From NCBI GenBank assembly GCA_944358875.1, contig CALVRZ010000012.1, positions 1 to 42,053 on the forward strand: 42,053 nucleotides of DNA. The letters are read 5' to 3'. Positions 1 to 8,706 of the stretch are shown here, one piece after another (within the stretch, counting starts at the first letter, position 1; the number at the start of each line of letters is the position of its first letter). Source of the stretch: an uncultured Bacilli bacterium. Its GTDB lineage: Bacteria; Bacillota_I; Bacilli_A; RF39; UBA660. The translations under genes were made by a program, and so were the position numbers. Under the pieces are notes generated by a model, which was not told where the DNA came from, searched no databases, and saw nothing but the letters and a program-made list of their open reading frames with translations.

Positions 1-1413
1 TCAATTAGTTATGAAGATGGGGAGAATATTACTAATAATAATTTGATACCAACTAGTACTAAAGAAAAAGGTATTAGTAAACAAATTACGATGAGTAGTA
101 CATCACTAGTATATCTAAATTTAGATATGACGATTGTAAGTTTAGATACTGGCTTAAAAGATGAGTCATTTAAGTATGGCTTATATGATAATGAAGGTAC
201 TCCAGTAGTAGAAGGTAATTTTGCAAGTAGCAATCAAGATGATGTAATTAATTTACTTAAAAATGTTGAAGTAAGTAGTGCAGAACAAACATATATACTA
301 TATATATGGATAGATGGAAACATGCCAAATCCAAGTACAATGTATAATCAAAATTTTGAATTTAGAATAAAAGCTAGTGCAACAGATGAAATTCCCCCAA
401 TTAGTGGTGTTGAATTAGGAAATCAAATTAAAGCAATGTCTAATGGAGCAAAAAATAGTGTTACTGCAGTGGCAACCACAGATGAAGGGATATATGAAAC
501 GACAGATGATTATGGAACAAGTTATTATTTTAGAGGAGCAGTAGAAAATAACTATGTAAAATTTGCAAACAAATATTGGAGAATAATTCGAATAAATGGA
601 GATGGAACAATAAGATTAATCTATGATGGAACAAGTGCTCATGCTAATGGCGAAAATAGTGAAGATAGACAAATAGGAGAAAGTAGATTTAATGCAACAT
701 ATGGTGATAATGCCTATGTAGGCTATATGACGGGAATAGATAATCAATGTGCATCAACAACAAGTTGTTCAGGAAGTACAAAAACAACGTCATATAGTCA
801 AGCACACTCAAATACGTTTGATAGTCATATAAAAACATATGTAGATAATTGGTATAAAACAAATATCGAAGATAAAGGTTATAGTGATAAAATAGCAGAT
901 GTAATCTATTGTAATGATAGAGAAGTTGATGAAGATTTCTCGCAAACCATGGGTGGTAATGGTATATATGGTTTTGGAAATAATCCTACGGTTTATTAGC
1001 CTGCAGGTCGAGTAATTGCTGAAGATGGTTCTGGAGCACAAACAAATCAAATCAAAATGATATGTAGTCAAAAAAATGATTCCTTTACGGTAGATGATAC
1101 AACAAAAGGCAATGGAGCATTAACATATCCAGTAGGCTTAATAACATTAGATGAAGTAATTGCTGCAGGGGGTTATACTTATAATTTTCCATCGAATTAT
1201 AATTATTATTTGTACACAGGTAGTAGTTATTGGACCATGAGCCCGTCTTCCTTCGATGTTGGTTACGCGGGCGGGTGGTTCGTGGGCGACGCTGGTGACG
1301 TCTACAGCGGCACTGTGCACAACACTTTCGGTGTGCGGCCCGTAGTTTCCCTCGAATCTGACGTACAGTTGTCTGGGTCAGGAACGATAAATGATCCTTG
1401 GATCGTAAGTTAA
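1..1413 (+). pseudogene. DGR-type variable surface protein, 5'-truncated by window, broken by in-frame TAG
   Basis: Frame 1 is open from base 1, so the start lies upstream of the window. It reads through a TasA/camelysin-like beta-sandwich region (to about base 390) into a DUF6273-like C-type-lectin-fold domain that begins near YWRIIRINGDGTIRLIYDG. It is homologous along its whole length to the genes at 5393 and 21916. A TAG at 997-999 interrupts the frame, yet the same frame continues to the TAA at 1411-1413 and keeps the family ending GVRPVVSL...DPWIV. TAG ends other genes here, so recoding is unlikely. A single change such as TGG to TAG would explain it. The 3' part has no good ribosome site at its internal ATG (1057), so it is probably not made separately. 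Either a recent pseudogene, low-level readthrough, or an assembly variant. Confidence 0.75.
1246..1332 (+). repeat. Putative DGR variable region VR1
   Basis: An 87-bp GC-rich block inside an AT-rich gene, flanked by AGCCCG upstream and GTGCGGCCCGT downstream. It aligns without gaps to 6695-6781 and 23215-23301. Invariant codons (TTC at 3, GCG at 8, GTG at 13, GGT at 17) alternate with codons that differ at positions 1 and 2 but usually end in C or T, as expected from AAC/AAT codons in a template. Beyond the GTGCGGCCCGT, the 3' flank differs from that of the other two copies, so this copy may use another template or have lost its homing signal. Confidence 0.65.
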
Positions 1414-1443
1414 TATACATAAGATGTTCTTTCTTCTTGTTAA

Positions 1444-1557
1444 GTAGCCCGAAAACCTTTTCGGGCTACAAAGTAAATGATAAATAGAGAAATCTAGAAG
1501 GCCGTAAGGTCTTCTATTTCTCATTCCCACGTAAGTACCGATAGGTACTTCTGTGGG
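1444..1557. other. Cluster of three adjacent hairpins downstream of VR1
   Basis: Three inverted repeats lie head to tail. The first is GTAGCCCGAAAA (1444-1455) with TTTTCGGGCTAC (1458-1469). The second is GAGAAAT plus AGAAGGCC (1487-1503) with GGTCTTCT plus ATTTCTC (1508-1522). The third is CCCAC plus AAGTACC (1526-1539) with GGTACTT plus GTGGG (1544-1557). None is followed by a T-run, so they are not standard terminators. The segment is more GC-rich than its surroundings. It could be a small structured RNA or the cruciform element that some DGRs carry just downstream of the variable region. I do not recognise it as a known RNA family. Confidence 0.55.
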
Positions 1558-1619
1558 TGGATAAATAAAACAATGTATTTTTCTAAATTATGTAAAAATA
1601 TGTAAATTTTAAAAAATAC

Positions 1620-1649
1620 TTGACTTTTTTCTTTAATAATATATATAAT
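1620..1649 (+). promoter_or_regulatory. SigA-type promoter of topA
   Basis: TTGACT at 1620-1625 and TATAAT at 1644-1649 are separated by 18 bp. They lie about 23 bp before the topA start, with GAAAGGAAAGGG as the ribosome site between. Confidence 0.75.
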
Positions 1650-1672
1650 GTTACAGAAAGGAAAGGGATATA

Positions 1673-3715
1673 ATGAGCAAGAAGTTGGTTATTGTTGAGT
1701 CCCCAAGTAAAAGTAAAACAATAGAAAAATATTTAGGAAATGACTATAAGGTTGTTTCTTCAGTTGGACATATAAGAGATTTATCTACTTCAGGTAAGTT
1801 TGGGTTAGGAGTAGATTTAGAAAATAATTTTAAACCTGATTATAAGATTATTAAAGGAAAAAGTAAGATAGTTAAGGAATTAAAAAAAGATGTTAATGAT
1901 GCTTCTTTTGTTTATCTTGCTACTGACCCTGATCGGGAGGGAGAAGCTATTTCATGGCATTTATATGATACTTTAGGACTTAATAAAGATAATTATAAGA
2001 GAATTGTTTTTAATGAGATTACTAAAGATGTTATTCTTAAATCTTTTGATAACGCAAGAATGATCGATGATGATTTAGTTAAATCACAAGAAGCTAGAAG
2101 AATACTTGATAGAATTATTGGTTTTAGATTAAGTAAACTTATGCAATCTAAAACAGGTGGTAAATCAGCAGGTAGAGTTCAAAGTGTAGCTTTAAAATTA
2201 ATTGTTGATCGTGAAAGAGAAATTCAGGCTTTTATTCCAGAAGAGTATTTTGAGGTTGATGCTTATTTTAAAGATTTTGATGCTAAGTTAGATACTTATA
2301 AGGATAAAAAGATTGAAATTAAGACCGAAGAAGATGCTAAGAAGATTGTTGATAGTTTAGATAAAGAGTTTGTTATTCGGGATATTGAAGAGAAGGAAAA
2401 GGCTAAAAATGCACCATATCCTTTTACAACATCAACATTACAACAAGCTGCTTCTAATAAACTTAATTTTACTTCGAAAAAGACAATGAGTATTGCTCAG
2501 AAGTTATATGAAGGTATTACTTTAAAAGATGAGACAGTGGGTTTAATTTCATATATGAGAACAGATTCAGTTAGATTATCTGATGAGTTTGTTAAGAGTA
2601 CTTATGCTTTTATTGATAGTAACTATGGTAAAGATTATGTTGGTTATGTTAAGAAGAGTAAGAAGACAGAAAATGTTCAAGATGCGCATGAAGCTATTAG
2701 ACCTACTTCAATAAATAGAACACCAGAGAATGTTAAACCTTATTTATCTAATGATGAATATAAACTTTATTCGATTATCTATTATAGAGCTCTTGCTTCT
2801 TTAATGAAGAATGCTAAGGTTAAAGCAACAAAGATTATTTTAGATAATAATGATTATCAATTTAAAGCAACTGGTCAAGTATTAGTCTTTGATGGGTATT
2901 TGAAAGTTTATCAAAAATATGAAAATTCAGAGGATAAGATATTACCTACGTTAGTTAAAGATAACAAGATAATGAGTGAAAAGATTGAATACTCTAGTCA
3001 TAGTACTAAACCTCCTAGTAGATATACAGAAAGTAGTTTAATTAAAGAAATGGAAGAGTTAGGTATTGGTAGACCTTCTACTTATGCTAAGACAATTGAT
3101 ACTTTAAAGGAAAGAGCCTATGTACAAATTGTCGAAAAGAAATTTGTTCCAACCGAAGTAGGTATTGAAACAACGGATAAGTTACAAGAGTTCTTTAAAG
3201 ATATTATTAATGTTAAATATACGAAAGAAATGGAAGATGACTTGGATAAAATTGCCGATGGTGATCTTGTTTGGTATAAGTTACTTGATCGTTTTTATAA
3301 AGATTTTGAACCTAAAGTAGAAGAAGCTTTTTCTAAGATGGAAAAGAAAGCACCCGTAGAAACGGGTGAGATGTGTCCACAGTGTGGTAATCCATTGGTT
3401 ATTAAACAAAGTAAATATGGAAAATTTGTAGCTTGTAGTAACTATCCAGAATGTAAGTATATTAAAAATGAAAAAGAGGATAAAGAAGAAGTTATTATTA
3501 TGGATTGTCCTAAGTGTGATGGTAAAATTGTCGAAAAGAAAACAAGACGTGGTAAAATATTTTATGGATGTAATAATTATCCTAAATGTGATTTTGCTAC
3601 TTGGGATAAACCAACAGGAGAATTATGTCCTAACTGTAAGAGTATTTTAGTAGAGAAAAAAGATAAGATTAAATGTGTTAATTGTGAATATGAAAAAGAA
3701 AAGACAGATATTTAA
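1673..3715 (+). CDS. topA: DNA topoisomerase I
   Basis: Type IA topoisomerase that relaxes negatively supercoiled DNA by a single-strand break and passage. The 680-residue protein starts with a Toprim domain (KLVIVESPSKSKTIEKYLG, then DPDREGEAISWH), followed by the gate domains. The catalytic tyrosine is Tyr294 in ISYMRTDS. The C-terminal part (from about residue 560) holds three four-cysteine zinc-ribbon repeats, beginning CPQCGNPLV, CPKCDGKIV and CPNCKSIL. Length and domain order are normal for Firmicutes. It has its own promoter and stands alone; in Bacilli it often follows dprA, which is not seen here. The stop codon lies inside a hairpin shared with the convergent gene. Confidence 0.97.
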   Translation: MSKKLVIVESPSKSKTIEKYLGNDYKVVSSVGHIRDLSTSGKFGLGVDLENNFKPDYKIIKGKSKIVKELKKDVNDASFVYLATDPDREGEAISWHLYDTLGLNKDNYKRIVFNEITKDVILKSFDNARMIDDDLVKSQEARRILDRIIGFRLSKLMQSKTGGKSAGRVQSVALKLIVDREREIQAFIPEEYFEVDAYFKDFDAKLDTYKDKKIEIKTEEDAKKIVDSLDKEFVIRDIEEKEKAKNAPYPFTTSTLQQAASNKLNFTSKKTMSIAQKLYEGITLKDETVGLISYMRTDSVRLSDEFVKSTYAFIDSNYGKDYVGYVKKSKKTENVQDAHEAIRPTSINRTPENVKPYLSNDEYKLYSIIYYRALASLMKNAKVKATKIILDNNDYQFKATGQVLVFDGYLKVYQKYENSEDKILPTLVKDNKIMSEKIEYSSHSTKPPSRYTESSLIKEMEELGIGRPSTYAKTIDTLKERAYVQIVEKKFVPTEVGIETTDKLQEFFKDIINVKYTKEMEDDLDKIADGDLVWYKLLDRFYKDFEPKVEEAFSKMEKKAPVETGEMCPQCGNPLVIKQSKYGKFVACSNYPECKYIKNEKEDKEEVIIMDCPKCDGKIVEKKTRRGKIFYGCNNYPKCDFATWDKPTGELCPNCKSILVEKKDKIKCVNCEYEKEKTDI

Positions 3716-3732
3716 GATGGAATATCTGTCTT
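3701..3732. terminator. Bidirectional terminator shared by topA and the metallophosphoesterase
   Basis: AAGACAGATATT (3701-3712) pairs perfectly with AATATCTGTCTT (3721-3732) around an 8-nt loop. The stop codons of both convergent genes lie in it (TAA at 3713-3715 on plus, 3714-3712 on minus), so the hairpin serves both transcripts and is partly coding. Confidence 0.8.
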
Positions 3733-4566
3733 TACTAATCTATAAAAGTTAATAGAGGGGCTATTAAATAATCTAAAGTTTAATTCAGAATAACCTAAAC
3801 CACTTGATATATATAAGTCAGTGTTATTAACTTTGTAATAATTATCATAATATTTTTTAGCACTTTCTGGTGTGTAGATAGCACCAATAAATGGTACTCT
3901 TACTTGACCATTATGGGAATGACCTGATAATATTAAGTTAATATTATCATATGAACCTACAATAGTATCAGCATAATCTGGTTCGTGGACAAGAATTATT
4001 TTATAACTGATATCTTCATGATCATTAAAGTAAGACATTGTTGTATCAATATTAGCATTACCAGTGATAACACTATCTAAGCCCCCGATGAAAAGGGGAA
4101 CATTTTTTTCATTATAAATAATATCATAGCTATTATTTAAAAGAGTAAAATTACTGTTTTGATAGATATTTTCTAATAGAGTTGTGTTGTGATCATGGTT
4201 ACCTAAAACACTATATTTACCATATTTGGCATTAATGCTTTTTAATTTATCGGTTAGATAGTTGATATCTTCATCAGTAGGAGTAAAATCTTCATCGATT
4301 AAATCACCAGTAAAAACAACAAGATCAGGATTAATTAAATTAATTTCATCAATTATTTTATCTAATTTATTTTCATTTAAATTTCTTAGATAGTGTAAAT
4401 CAGAGAAATGAATGATTTTTAAGCCATTATAACTTTCATCTAGAGTGGGAGTGTCAACACGATATTCATGGGTTTCTAATTTATTGGTGACAATAAATAA
4501 ACTATAGAACATAACAACGATAACAAAGATTAGAAAAAAAAGAAGGATTTTTAATATTCTTTTCAT
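3712..4566 (-). CDS. Membrane-anchored calcineurin-like metallophosphoesterase (YkuE/YaeI type)
   Basis: A 284-residue protein with one N-terminal membrane segment (about residues 5-25) and a metallophosphoesterase domain facing outward. All metal-binding motifs are present: HFSDLHY, FTGDLID, LGNHDHN and GHSHNGQ. Relatives hydrolyse phosphomonoesters or phosphodiesters, including lipid-linked substrates; the substrate here is unknown. The start ATG at 4566 follows GGAGGC, so a longer reading from 4602 is less likely. It begins one base after the CPBP gene stop, so the two form an operon. Confidence 0.88.
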   Translation of the reverse strand: MKRILKILLFFLIFVIVVMFYSLFIVTNKLETHEYRVDTPTLDESYNGLKIIHFSDLHYLRNLNENKLDKIIDEINLINPDLVVFTGDLIDEDFTPTDEDINYLTDKLKSINAKYGKYSVLGNHDHNTTLLENIYQNSNFTLLNNSYDIIYNEKNVPLFIGGLDSVITGNANIDTTMSYFNDHEDISYKIILVHEPDYADTIVGSYDNINLILSGHSHNGQVRVPFIGAIYTPESAKKYYDNYYKVNNTDLYISSGLGYSELNFRLFNSPSINFYRLVKTDIPS

Positions 4567-4567
4567 A

Positions 4568-5239
4568 TTAGACGCCTCCAATGAAATATAAAATAATAGC
4601 AAGGGAATTATGTAACATATGCATACTTATAGTAGAAAAGATATTATTGGTTTTATAGTATGAATAAGCAAAAGCAATACCTAAACTACAATAAGGAATT
4701 AAATATAATAGGGCACTTGCACTTGTTAGAGAACTTAGGACATGGAGAGTACCAAAAGTTAAACCACTAGCTATAATAAAGACCCATTTGTTTTTAAAAA
4801 TATCACGGAAACCTTTTCGAAAGATTAGTTCTTCAGTGAAAGGAGCATAAATTGCAACATCAAAAAACATATATAAAGGAGCAATACCAATTAGTGTTCT
4901 TACTTGTTCTTCATTTGTAGCCATACCACCTTGCATAATGACAGTTATAATTAAATTACTAACGATCATAATACAAAAACCGGCAAACCAATATTTAAAA
5001 GATATTTCAATATTATTTAGAAAATCACTAAAGAAATCTTTAAAATCTTTAATTAAGGTTTTACGATAGGCAGAAATAATTAAAATAAGGAACGTTATAT
5101 CACATACTAATGAGTAGATAACTCTGCCTGTTATATCTAATTTATTTAAATCAAAAAAGATAATGGGAATATAACTCCATAAAAAAAGTAAGATAAAGAA
5201 AATTCCTGTTTTAGTAATAGCTTTAATTCTAGGTTTCAT
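4568..5239 (-). CDS. CPBP family intramembrane glutamic endopeptidase
   Basis: A polytopic membrane protein of 223 residues with the CPBP (Abi, Rce1-like) signature: EELIFRKGFRD (EExxxR), FGTLHV (FxxxH) and HMLHN (HxxxN). Family members are membrane proteases; bacterial ones are linked to bacteriocin self-immunity, maturation or signalling, but no peptide gene is visible next to it. ATG at 5239 is chosen because AGAGGTGAT precedes it at normal distance; a GTG 12 bases upstream would overlap that site. Confidence 0.88.
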   Translation of the reverse strand: MKPRIKAITKTGIFFILLFLWSYIPIIFFDLNKLDITGRVIYSLVCDITFLILIISAYRKTLIKDFKDFFSDFLNNIEISFKYWFAGFCIMIVSNLIITVIMQGGMATNEEQVRTLIGIAPLYMFFDVAIYAPFTEELIFRKGFRDIFKNKWVFIIASGLTFGTLHVLSSLTSASALLYLIPYCSLGIAFAYSYYKTNNIFSTISMHMLHNSLAIILYFIGGV

Positions 5240-5340
5240 TTCTTTTATCACCTCTTACTTTAGTATATCAAAAAAAACTTAAATAATCTACTATTAAGAA
5301 TTAATTTGACATTTTTAATTATAATATATTTAAAAAAGAC

Positions 5341-5369
5341 TTGAAACTTAGTTTAAGGTATTATATAAT
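5341..5369 (+). promoter_or_regulatory. SigA-type promoter of the second variable surface protein
   Basis: TTGAAA (5341-5346), a 17-bp spacer and TATAAT (5364-5369). Ribosome site AGGAG at 5381-5385 precedes the ATG at 5393. Confidence 0.75.
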
Positions 5370-5392
5370 TAAATAAGAATAGGAGTGCTAAG

Positions 5393-6862
5393 ATGAAAGA
5401 TAAGAAAATGATATTTAGGATTTCTTTTTTAGTTATATTAGCTTTATTAGTAATCGGTGTTACTTATGCTTGGTTTGTATGGAGAGCACCGGAAGATAAA
5501 AGTGTTAGTGTTTCGATTGGACAAATAACAGTTAATTATGATGATGGTCCTGATATTACAAATAATAATTTGATTCCAGTTTCAACAAAGGAAAAAGGAA
5601 TTGTTAAGGATATTATTGTTAGTTCTAGCAGTCCTACAACTTTATATTTGAATTTATATTTAAATGTTAAATCTATCTCTGATTATCTTAAAGAAGATTC
5701 TTTTAAATGGGCTATTTATAATGGAGATAGTGTTATTACAGAGGGTAATTTTAGCAGTGTGATTAATGGTAATGATATTACTTTATTGGATGGTGTTGCG
5801 ATTAGTAGTACACCAACAACATATACATTATATATTTGGATAGATGGTAATATGAGTAATCCTAATGATATGTTTAATCAAAGTTTCGATTATTATTTGC
5901 ATGCAGATGCATCGAATGAAGGAGAAGGTAGTAGTAGTTCTAGTCGTACTTCTTCGGAGATGTTAGAATATTTAGGATTAAGTGCTAATGAGGGAACACC
6001 AGATTTTAGCCAGACTGCTACGACAGATGAAGGAATATATAGTGCGCAAGATGATTATGGAACAAGTTATTATTTTAGAGGAGCATCAACAAATAACTAT
6101 GTAAAATTTGCAAACAAATATTGGCGTATTATAAGAATAAATGGTGATGGAACAATAAGATTAATATATGATGGAACAAGTGCGCATGCAAATGGCGAAA
6201 GTAGTACAGACAGACGAATAGGAACGAGTGTGTTTAATGATGCCGGCAATGATAATGCTTATGTAGGATATATGTTTGGGCAAGCAGGAGCAAGTAGTTA
6301 TAGTAATACTCATGCAAATATTAATAATAGTACTATCAAAACAGTTGTAGATAATTGGTATAAAACAAATATTTTAGATGCAGGCTATAGTGATAAAGTA
6401 GCAGATGTAATTTATTGTAATGATAGAAGCATGAAAAGTGGAATAGGTTATGGAACGATTGTAACATATTATGGAGCAAATTATAGATTGTATACAAATA
6501 AAAGCCCAATATTAACATGTAGTCAGAAAAATGATGCATTTACTGTAGATGATACAAGCAAAGGGAATGGAGCATTAACATATCCAGTAGGCTTAATCAC
6601 AGCAGATGAAGTAGCGATGGGTGGAGCAGTTCATAATACTAGCAATAGTAGTTACTATTTGTATACAGGTTATCGTTATTGGACAATGAGCCCGTATTAC
6701 TTCGAATACGGGAGCGCGTATGTGTTTAGCGTGCGCGAAAAAGGTATCATCAACAACGCCTATATGCTTAACGATTACTGTGTGCGGCCCGTGCTTTCTC
6801 TCAAATCTGACATCAGTGTGACGGGAAGCGGAACCCAGACAGATCCATGGATTGTTCAATAG
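5393..6862 (+). CDS. SipW-type secreted surface protein with DUF6273-like C-type-lectin domain, putative DGR target
   Basis: A 489-residue protein. Residues 1-30 form a hydrophobic signal ending VTYAWFVW, like the SipW-dependent signals of TasA/camelysin proteins. Residues 30-185 resemble a TasA-like beta-sandwich (NNNLIPVSTKEKG, TLYIWIDGNMSNP). After a Ser-rich linker comes a lectin-like domain starting near YYFRGAST, with YWRIIRINGDG and NWYKTNI, ending YWTMSP, the variable block, CVRPVLSL and the tail TQTDPWIVQ. The last 150 bases are GC-rich and use different codons from the rest. The protein is probably displayed on the surface and binds an unknown ligand through the variable block. Monocistronic. 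Paralogues lie at 1 and 21916. Confidence 0.85.
   Translation: MKDKKMIFRISFLVILALLVIGVTYAWFVWRAPEDKSVSVSIGQITVNYDDGPDITNNNLIPVSTKEKGIVKDIIVSSSSPTTLYLNLYLNVKSISDYLKEDSFKWAIYNGDSVITEGNFSSVINGNDITLLDGVAISSTPTTYTLYIWIDGNMSNPNDMFNQSFDYYLHADASNEGEGSSSSSRTSSEMLEYLGLSANEGTPDFSQTATTDEGIYSAQDDYGTSYYFRGASTNNYVKFANKYWRIIRINGDGTIRLIYDGTSAHANGESSTDRRIGTSVFNDAGNDNAYVGYMFGQAGASSYSNTHANINNSTIKTVVDNWYKTNILDAGYSDKVADVIYCNDRSMKSGIGYGTIVTYYGANYRLYTNKSPILTCSQKNDAFTVDDTSKGNGALTYPVGLITADEVAMGGAVHNTSNSSYYLYTGYRYWTMSPYYFEYGSAYVFSVREKGIINNAYMLNDYCVRPVLSLKSDISVTGSGTQTDPWIVQ
6695..6781 (+). repeat. Putative DGR variable region VR2
   Basis: 87 bp aligned gap-free with VR3. The two differ at about 40 positions: about 17 at codon position 1, 16 at position 2 and 7 at position 3, the reverse of ordinary drift. 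The 55 bases that follow (6780-6834) are identical to 23300-23354. That flank would hold the initiation-of-mutagenic-homing signal. Codons that stay constant contain no A that must change, and variable ones are explained by A-rich template codons. Confidence 0.75.
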
Positions 6863-6874
6863 ATTTATAGTATA

Positions 6875-6900
6875 AAAGTAACCAATATTGGTTGCTTTTT
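6875..6900 (+). terminator. Terminator after the second variable surface protein
   Basis: AAAAGTAACC pairs with GGTTGCTTTT around AATATT, followed by T. Close behind the stop at 6862. Confidence 0.7.
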
Positions 6901-6903
6901 ATG

Positions 6904-6932
6904 TAGATATTGAAAGTGATATCTATTTTTTT
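6904..6932 (+). terminator. Second tandem terminator
   Basis: TAGATAT (6904-6910) pairs with ATATCTA (6919-6925), then a run of eight T. It insulates the mraZ operon from upstream transcription. Confidence 0.75.
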
Positions 6933-6963
6933 TGTAAATATATGTAAAGTTATGGAGAAAGTA

Positions 6964-6992
6964 TTTACAAATAAAGATTTTGATAGTAGAAT
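6964..6992 (+). promoter_or_regulatory. SigA-type promoter of the mraZ operon
   Basis: TTTACA (6964-6969) and TAGAAT (6987-6992) with a 17-bp spacer. The MraZ boxes begin directly downstream, so bound MraZ would cover the transcription start. Confidence 0.75.
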
Positions 6993-7027
6993 AGTGGTAT
7001 AGAGTGGCAGAGAATGGAAGAAGGTGG
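6993..7027 (+). promoter_or_regulatory. MraZ operator, four direct repeats at 10-bp period
   Basis: AGTGG (6993), AGTGG (7003), AATGG (7013) and GGTGG (7023) recur exactly every 10 bp between the promoter and the mraZ start. MraZ is known to repress its own operon by binding such short G-rich direct repeats with one-helical-turn spacing. The last box overlaps the ribosome site. Confidence 0.82.
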
Positions 7028-7032
7028 GGAAT

Positions 7033-7470
7033 ATGTTGATTGGTGAATTTCATCACAATATTGATGATAAAGGTAGACTTACGATTCCTTCTAAATTTAG
7101 AGAAGAAATTGGAGAGAAATTTATTGTTACCCGCGGTTTAGATAATTGTTTATTTGTCTACTCTTTGGTTGAATGGGAAAAGATTGTATCTAAACTTAAA
7201 ACGCTTCCTTTTACGAAAAAAGATGCTCGTACTTTTACGAGGTTCTTCTTATCAGGTGCTACTTTATGCGAATTTGATAAACAAGGTAGAATTAACTTAG
7301 CAAACTCTTTAATTAGTTATGCGGGAATTCAAAAAGAATGTGCAATTATTGGGGTAAACGATCGTCTTGAAATTTGGGCATTAGATAAGTTTAATAATCT
7401 AATGGAAGAAAATACTGATAGTTTAAGCGATATTGCGGAAAACTTATTTGAGGGGGAATTTGATGCATAA
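7033..7470 (+). CDS. mraZ: Transcriptional regulator MraZ
   Basis: 145 residues made of two AbrB/SpoVT-like halves. Each has a DxxxR-type motif: DDKGRLTIP near the N-terminus and DKQGRINLA near residue 85. MraZ assembles as a ring and represses the division and cell-wall (dcw) operon from the repeats just upstream. ATG at 7033 gives the family N-terminus MLIGEFHHN and has AAGGTGGGG at good distance; the GTG at 7024 would lie inside that ribosome site. The 3' end overlaps rsmH by 8 bases. Confidence 0.95.
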   Translation: MLIGEFHHNIDDKGRLTIPSKFREEIGEKFIVTRGLDNCLFVYSLVEWEKIVSKLKTLPFTKKDARTFTRFFLSGATLCEFDKQGRINLANSLISYAGIQKECAIIGVNDRLEIWALDKFNNLMEENTDSLSDIAENLFEGEFDA

Positions 7471-8386
7471 GAGTGTTTTACTTGAAGAAAGTATAGATGG
7501 TTTGAATATTAAAGAAGATGGAGTTTATGTTGATTGTACTTTGGGTTTCGGGGGGCATAGTAGTGAAATTCTAAAAAGACTTAAAAAGGGGTTACTTATT
7601 GCTATTGATCAGGATGATATGGCAATTAAGGCTAGCAAGGAAAGACTTAGTAAGATTAGTGATAATTATGAAATTATTAAGTGTAACTTTGTTAGAATGA
7701 AAGAAGAGCTTCTTAAAAGAGGGATTAGTAAAGTTGATGGTATTTTATTTGATTTAGGTGTTTCTTCACCACAGCTAGATATTGATGAAAGAGGGTTTAG
7801 TTATCATCATGATGCTAAACTGGATATGAGAATGGATCAAAGTAAAGAGTTTAGTGCTTATGATGTGATTAATACTTATAATTATAATAGATTAGTTAAG
7901 ATATTTAGAGAATATGGTGAAGAAAAGTATGCTACTAGTATTGCTAAGCAAATTATTAAATATAGAGAGAATAAACCAATTGAAACGACTTTGGAACTAG
8001 TAGATATTATTAAGTCAGGAATGCCATATAAAGCAATGAGGGATAGTCATCCAGCACGTAAAGTATTCCAAGCTATTAGAATTGAAGTTAACGATGAACT
8101 TAATGTTTTAGAAAGAGCTTTAGAAGATGCAATATCATTACTTAATGTTAATGGTAGGATATGTGTTATTACTTTTCATTCACTAGAAGATCGAATAGTT
8201 AAAAATATCTTTCGTAAATATAGTGAAGTACCTAATGAGATTAAGAAGTTGCCTTTTGTACCAGAAGAATATCAACCTGTATTAAAGATAATTAGTAAAG
8301 GAACTGTTCCTAGTAAGAAGGAACTAGAAGAAAATAATAGAGCTCGTAGTTCTAGACTTAGAATTGTAGAAAAAATAAAAGAATAA
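7463..8386 (+). CDS. rsmH: 16S rRNA (cytosine-1402-N4)-methyltransferase
   Basis: S-adenosylmethionine-dependent methyltransferase (formerly MraW) acting on C1402 in the decoding centre of 16S rRNA. The 307-residue protein starts [14 protein letters not shown] and carries the SAM loop [22 protein letters not shown], the RGFSYH segment and [14 protein letters not shown] near the C-terminus. ATG at 7463 lies in the end of mraZ after GAGGGGGA; this tight overlap is usual for mraZ-rsmH and implies translational coupling. Confidence 0.96.
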   Translation: MHKSVLLEESIDGLNIKEDGVYVDCTLGFGGHSSEILKRLKKGLLIAIDQDDMAIKASKERLSKISDNYEIIKCNFVRMKEELLKRGISKVDGILFDLGVSSPQLDIDERGFSYHHDAKLDMRMDQSKEFSAYDVINTYNYNRLVKIFREYGEEKYATSIAKQIIKYRENKPIETTLELVDIIKSGMPYKAMRDSHPARKVFQAIRIEVNDELNVLERALEDAISLLNVNGRICVITFHSLEDRIVKNIFRKYSEVPNEIKKLPFVPEEYQPVLKIISKGTVPSKKELEENNRARSSRLRIVEKIKE

Positions 8387-8399
8387 AGGGTGATACAAG

Positions 8400-8693
8400 A
8401 TGCCAAAGAAGAAAAAAAAGAGAATGTTTACTAAATTAGAACGTTTTTTATATAAGACTTGTATGTGTTTATCAGTTTTCTTAGTTGTGGGTATTGTCTG
8501 TGGTAGTGTTAGTTTATCACAAATTAATCTAGAAGTTCAGAAATTAAGGATGGAAGTTGATACACAAGAAGATACTAATCAGAGTTTAGCTATGAAGATA
8601 AATGAGATGGCTTCTTTAGATAATATTAAAACAGTATCTGATTCTTTGGGTCTTGCTTATAATAATGATAATATTAAAACGATAACAGAATAG
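8400..8693 (+). CDS. ftsL: FtsL/DivIC-like cell division protein
   Basis: 97 residues: basic N-terminus (PKKKKKRMFTKLERF), one membrane segment (about 20-40) and a short heptad-patterned extracellular helix. Sequence conservation in FtsL is low; the call rests on topology and position between rsmH and a class B penicillin-binding protein. FtsL works with DivIB and DivIC in the divisome and helps activate FtsW/PBP septal synthesis. The ribosome site is weak (AAGGGTGAT). Confidence 0.8.
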   Translation: MPKKKKKRMFTKLERFLYKTCMCLSVFLVVGIVCGSVSLSQINLEVQKLRMEVDTQEDTNQSLAMKINEMASLDNIKTVSDSLGLAYNNDNIKTITE

Positions 8694-8706
8694 AAGAGTG
8701 ATAGAT

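Noticed and set aside
997..999. Reassignment of TAG to a sense codon
   Set aside because: TAG is the normal stop of both intact paralogues (6862, 23382) and of ftsL and others, so a nonsense mutation is the simpler reading.
1057..1413. A separate small gene starting at the internal ATG 1057
   Set aside because: No ribosome site precedes it and it is in the same frame as the broken surface protein; treated as the 3' part of that gene.
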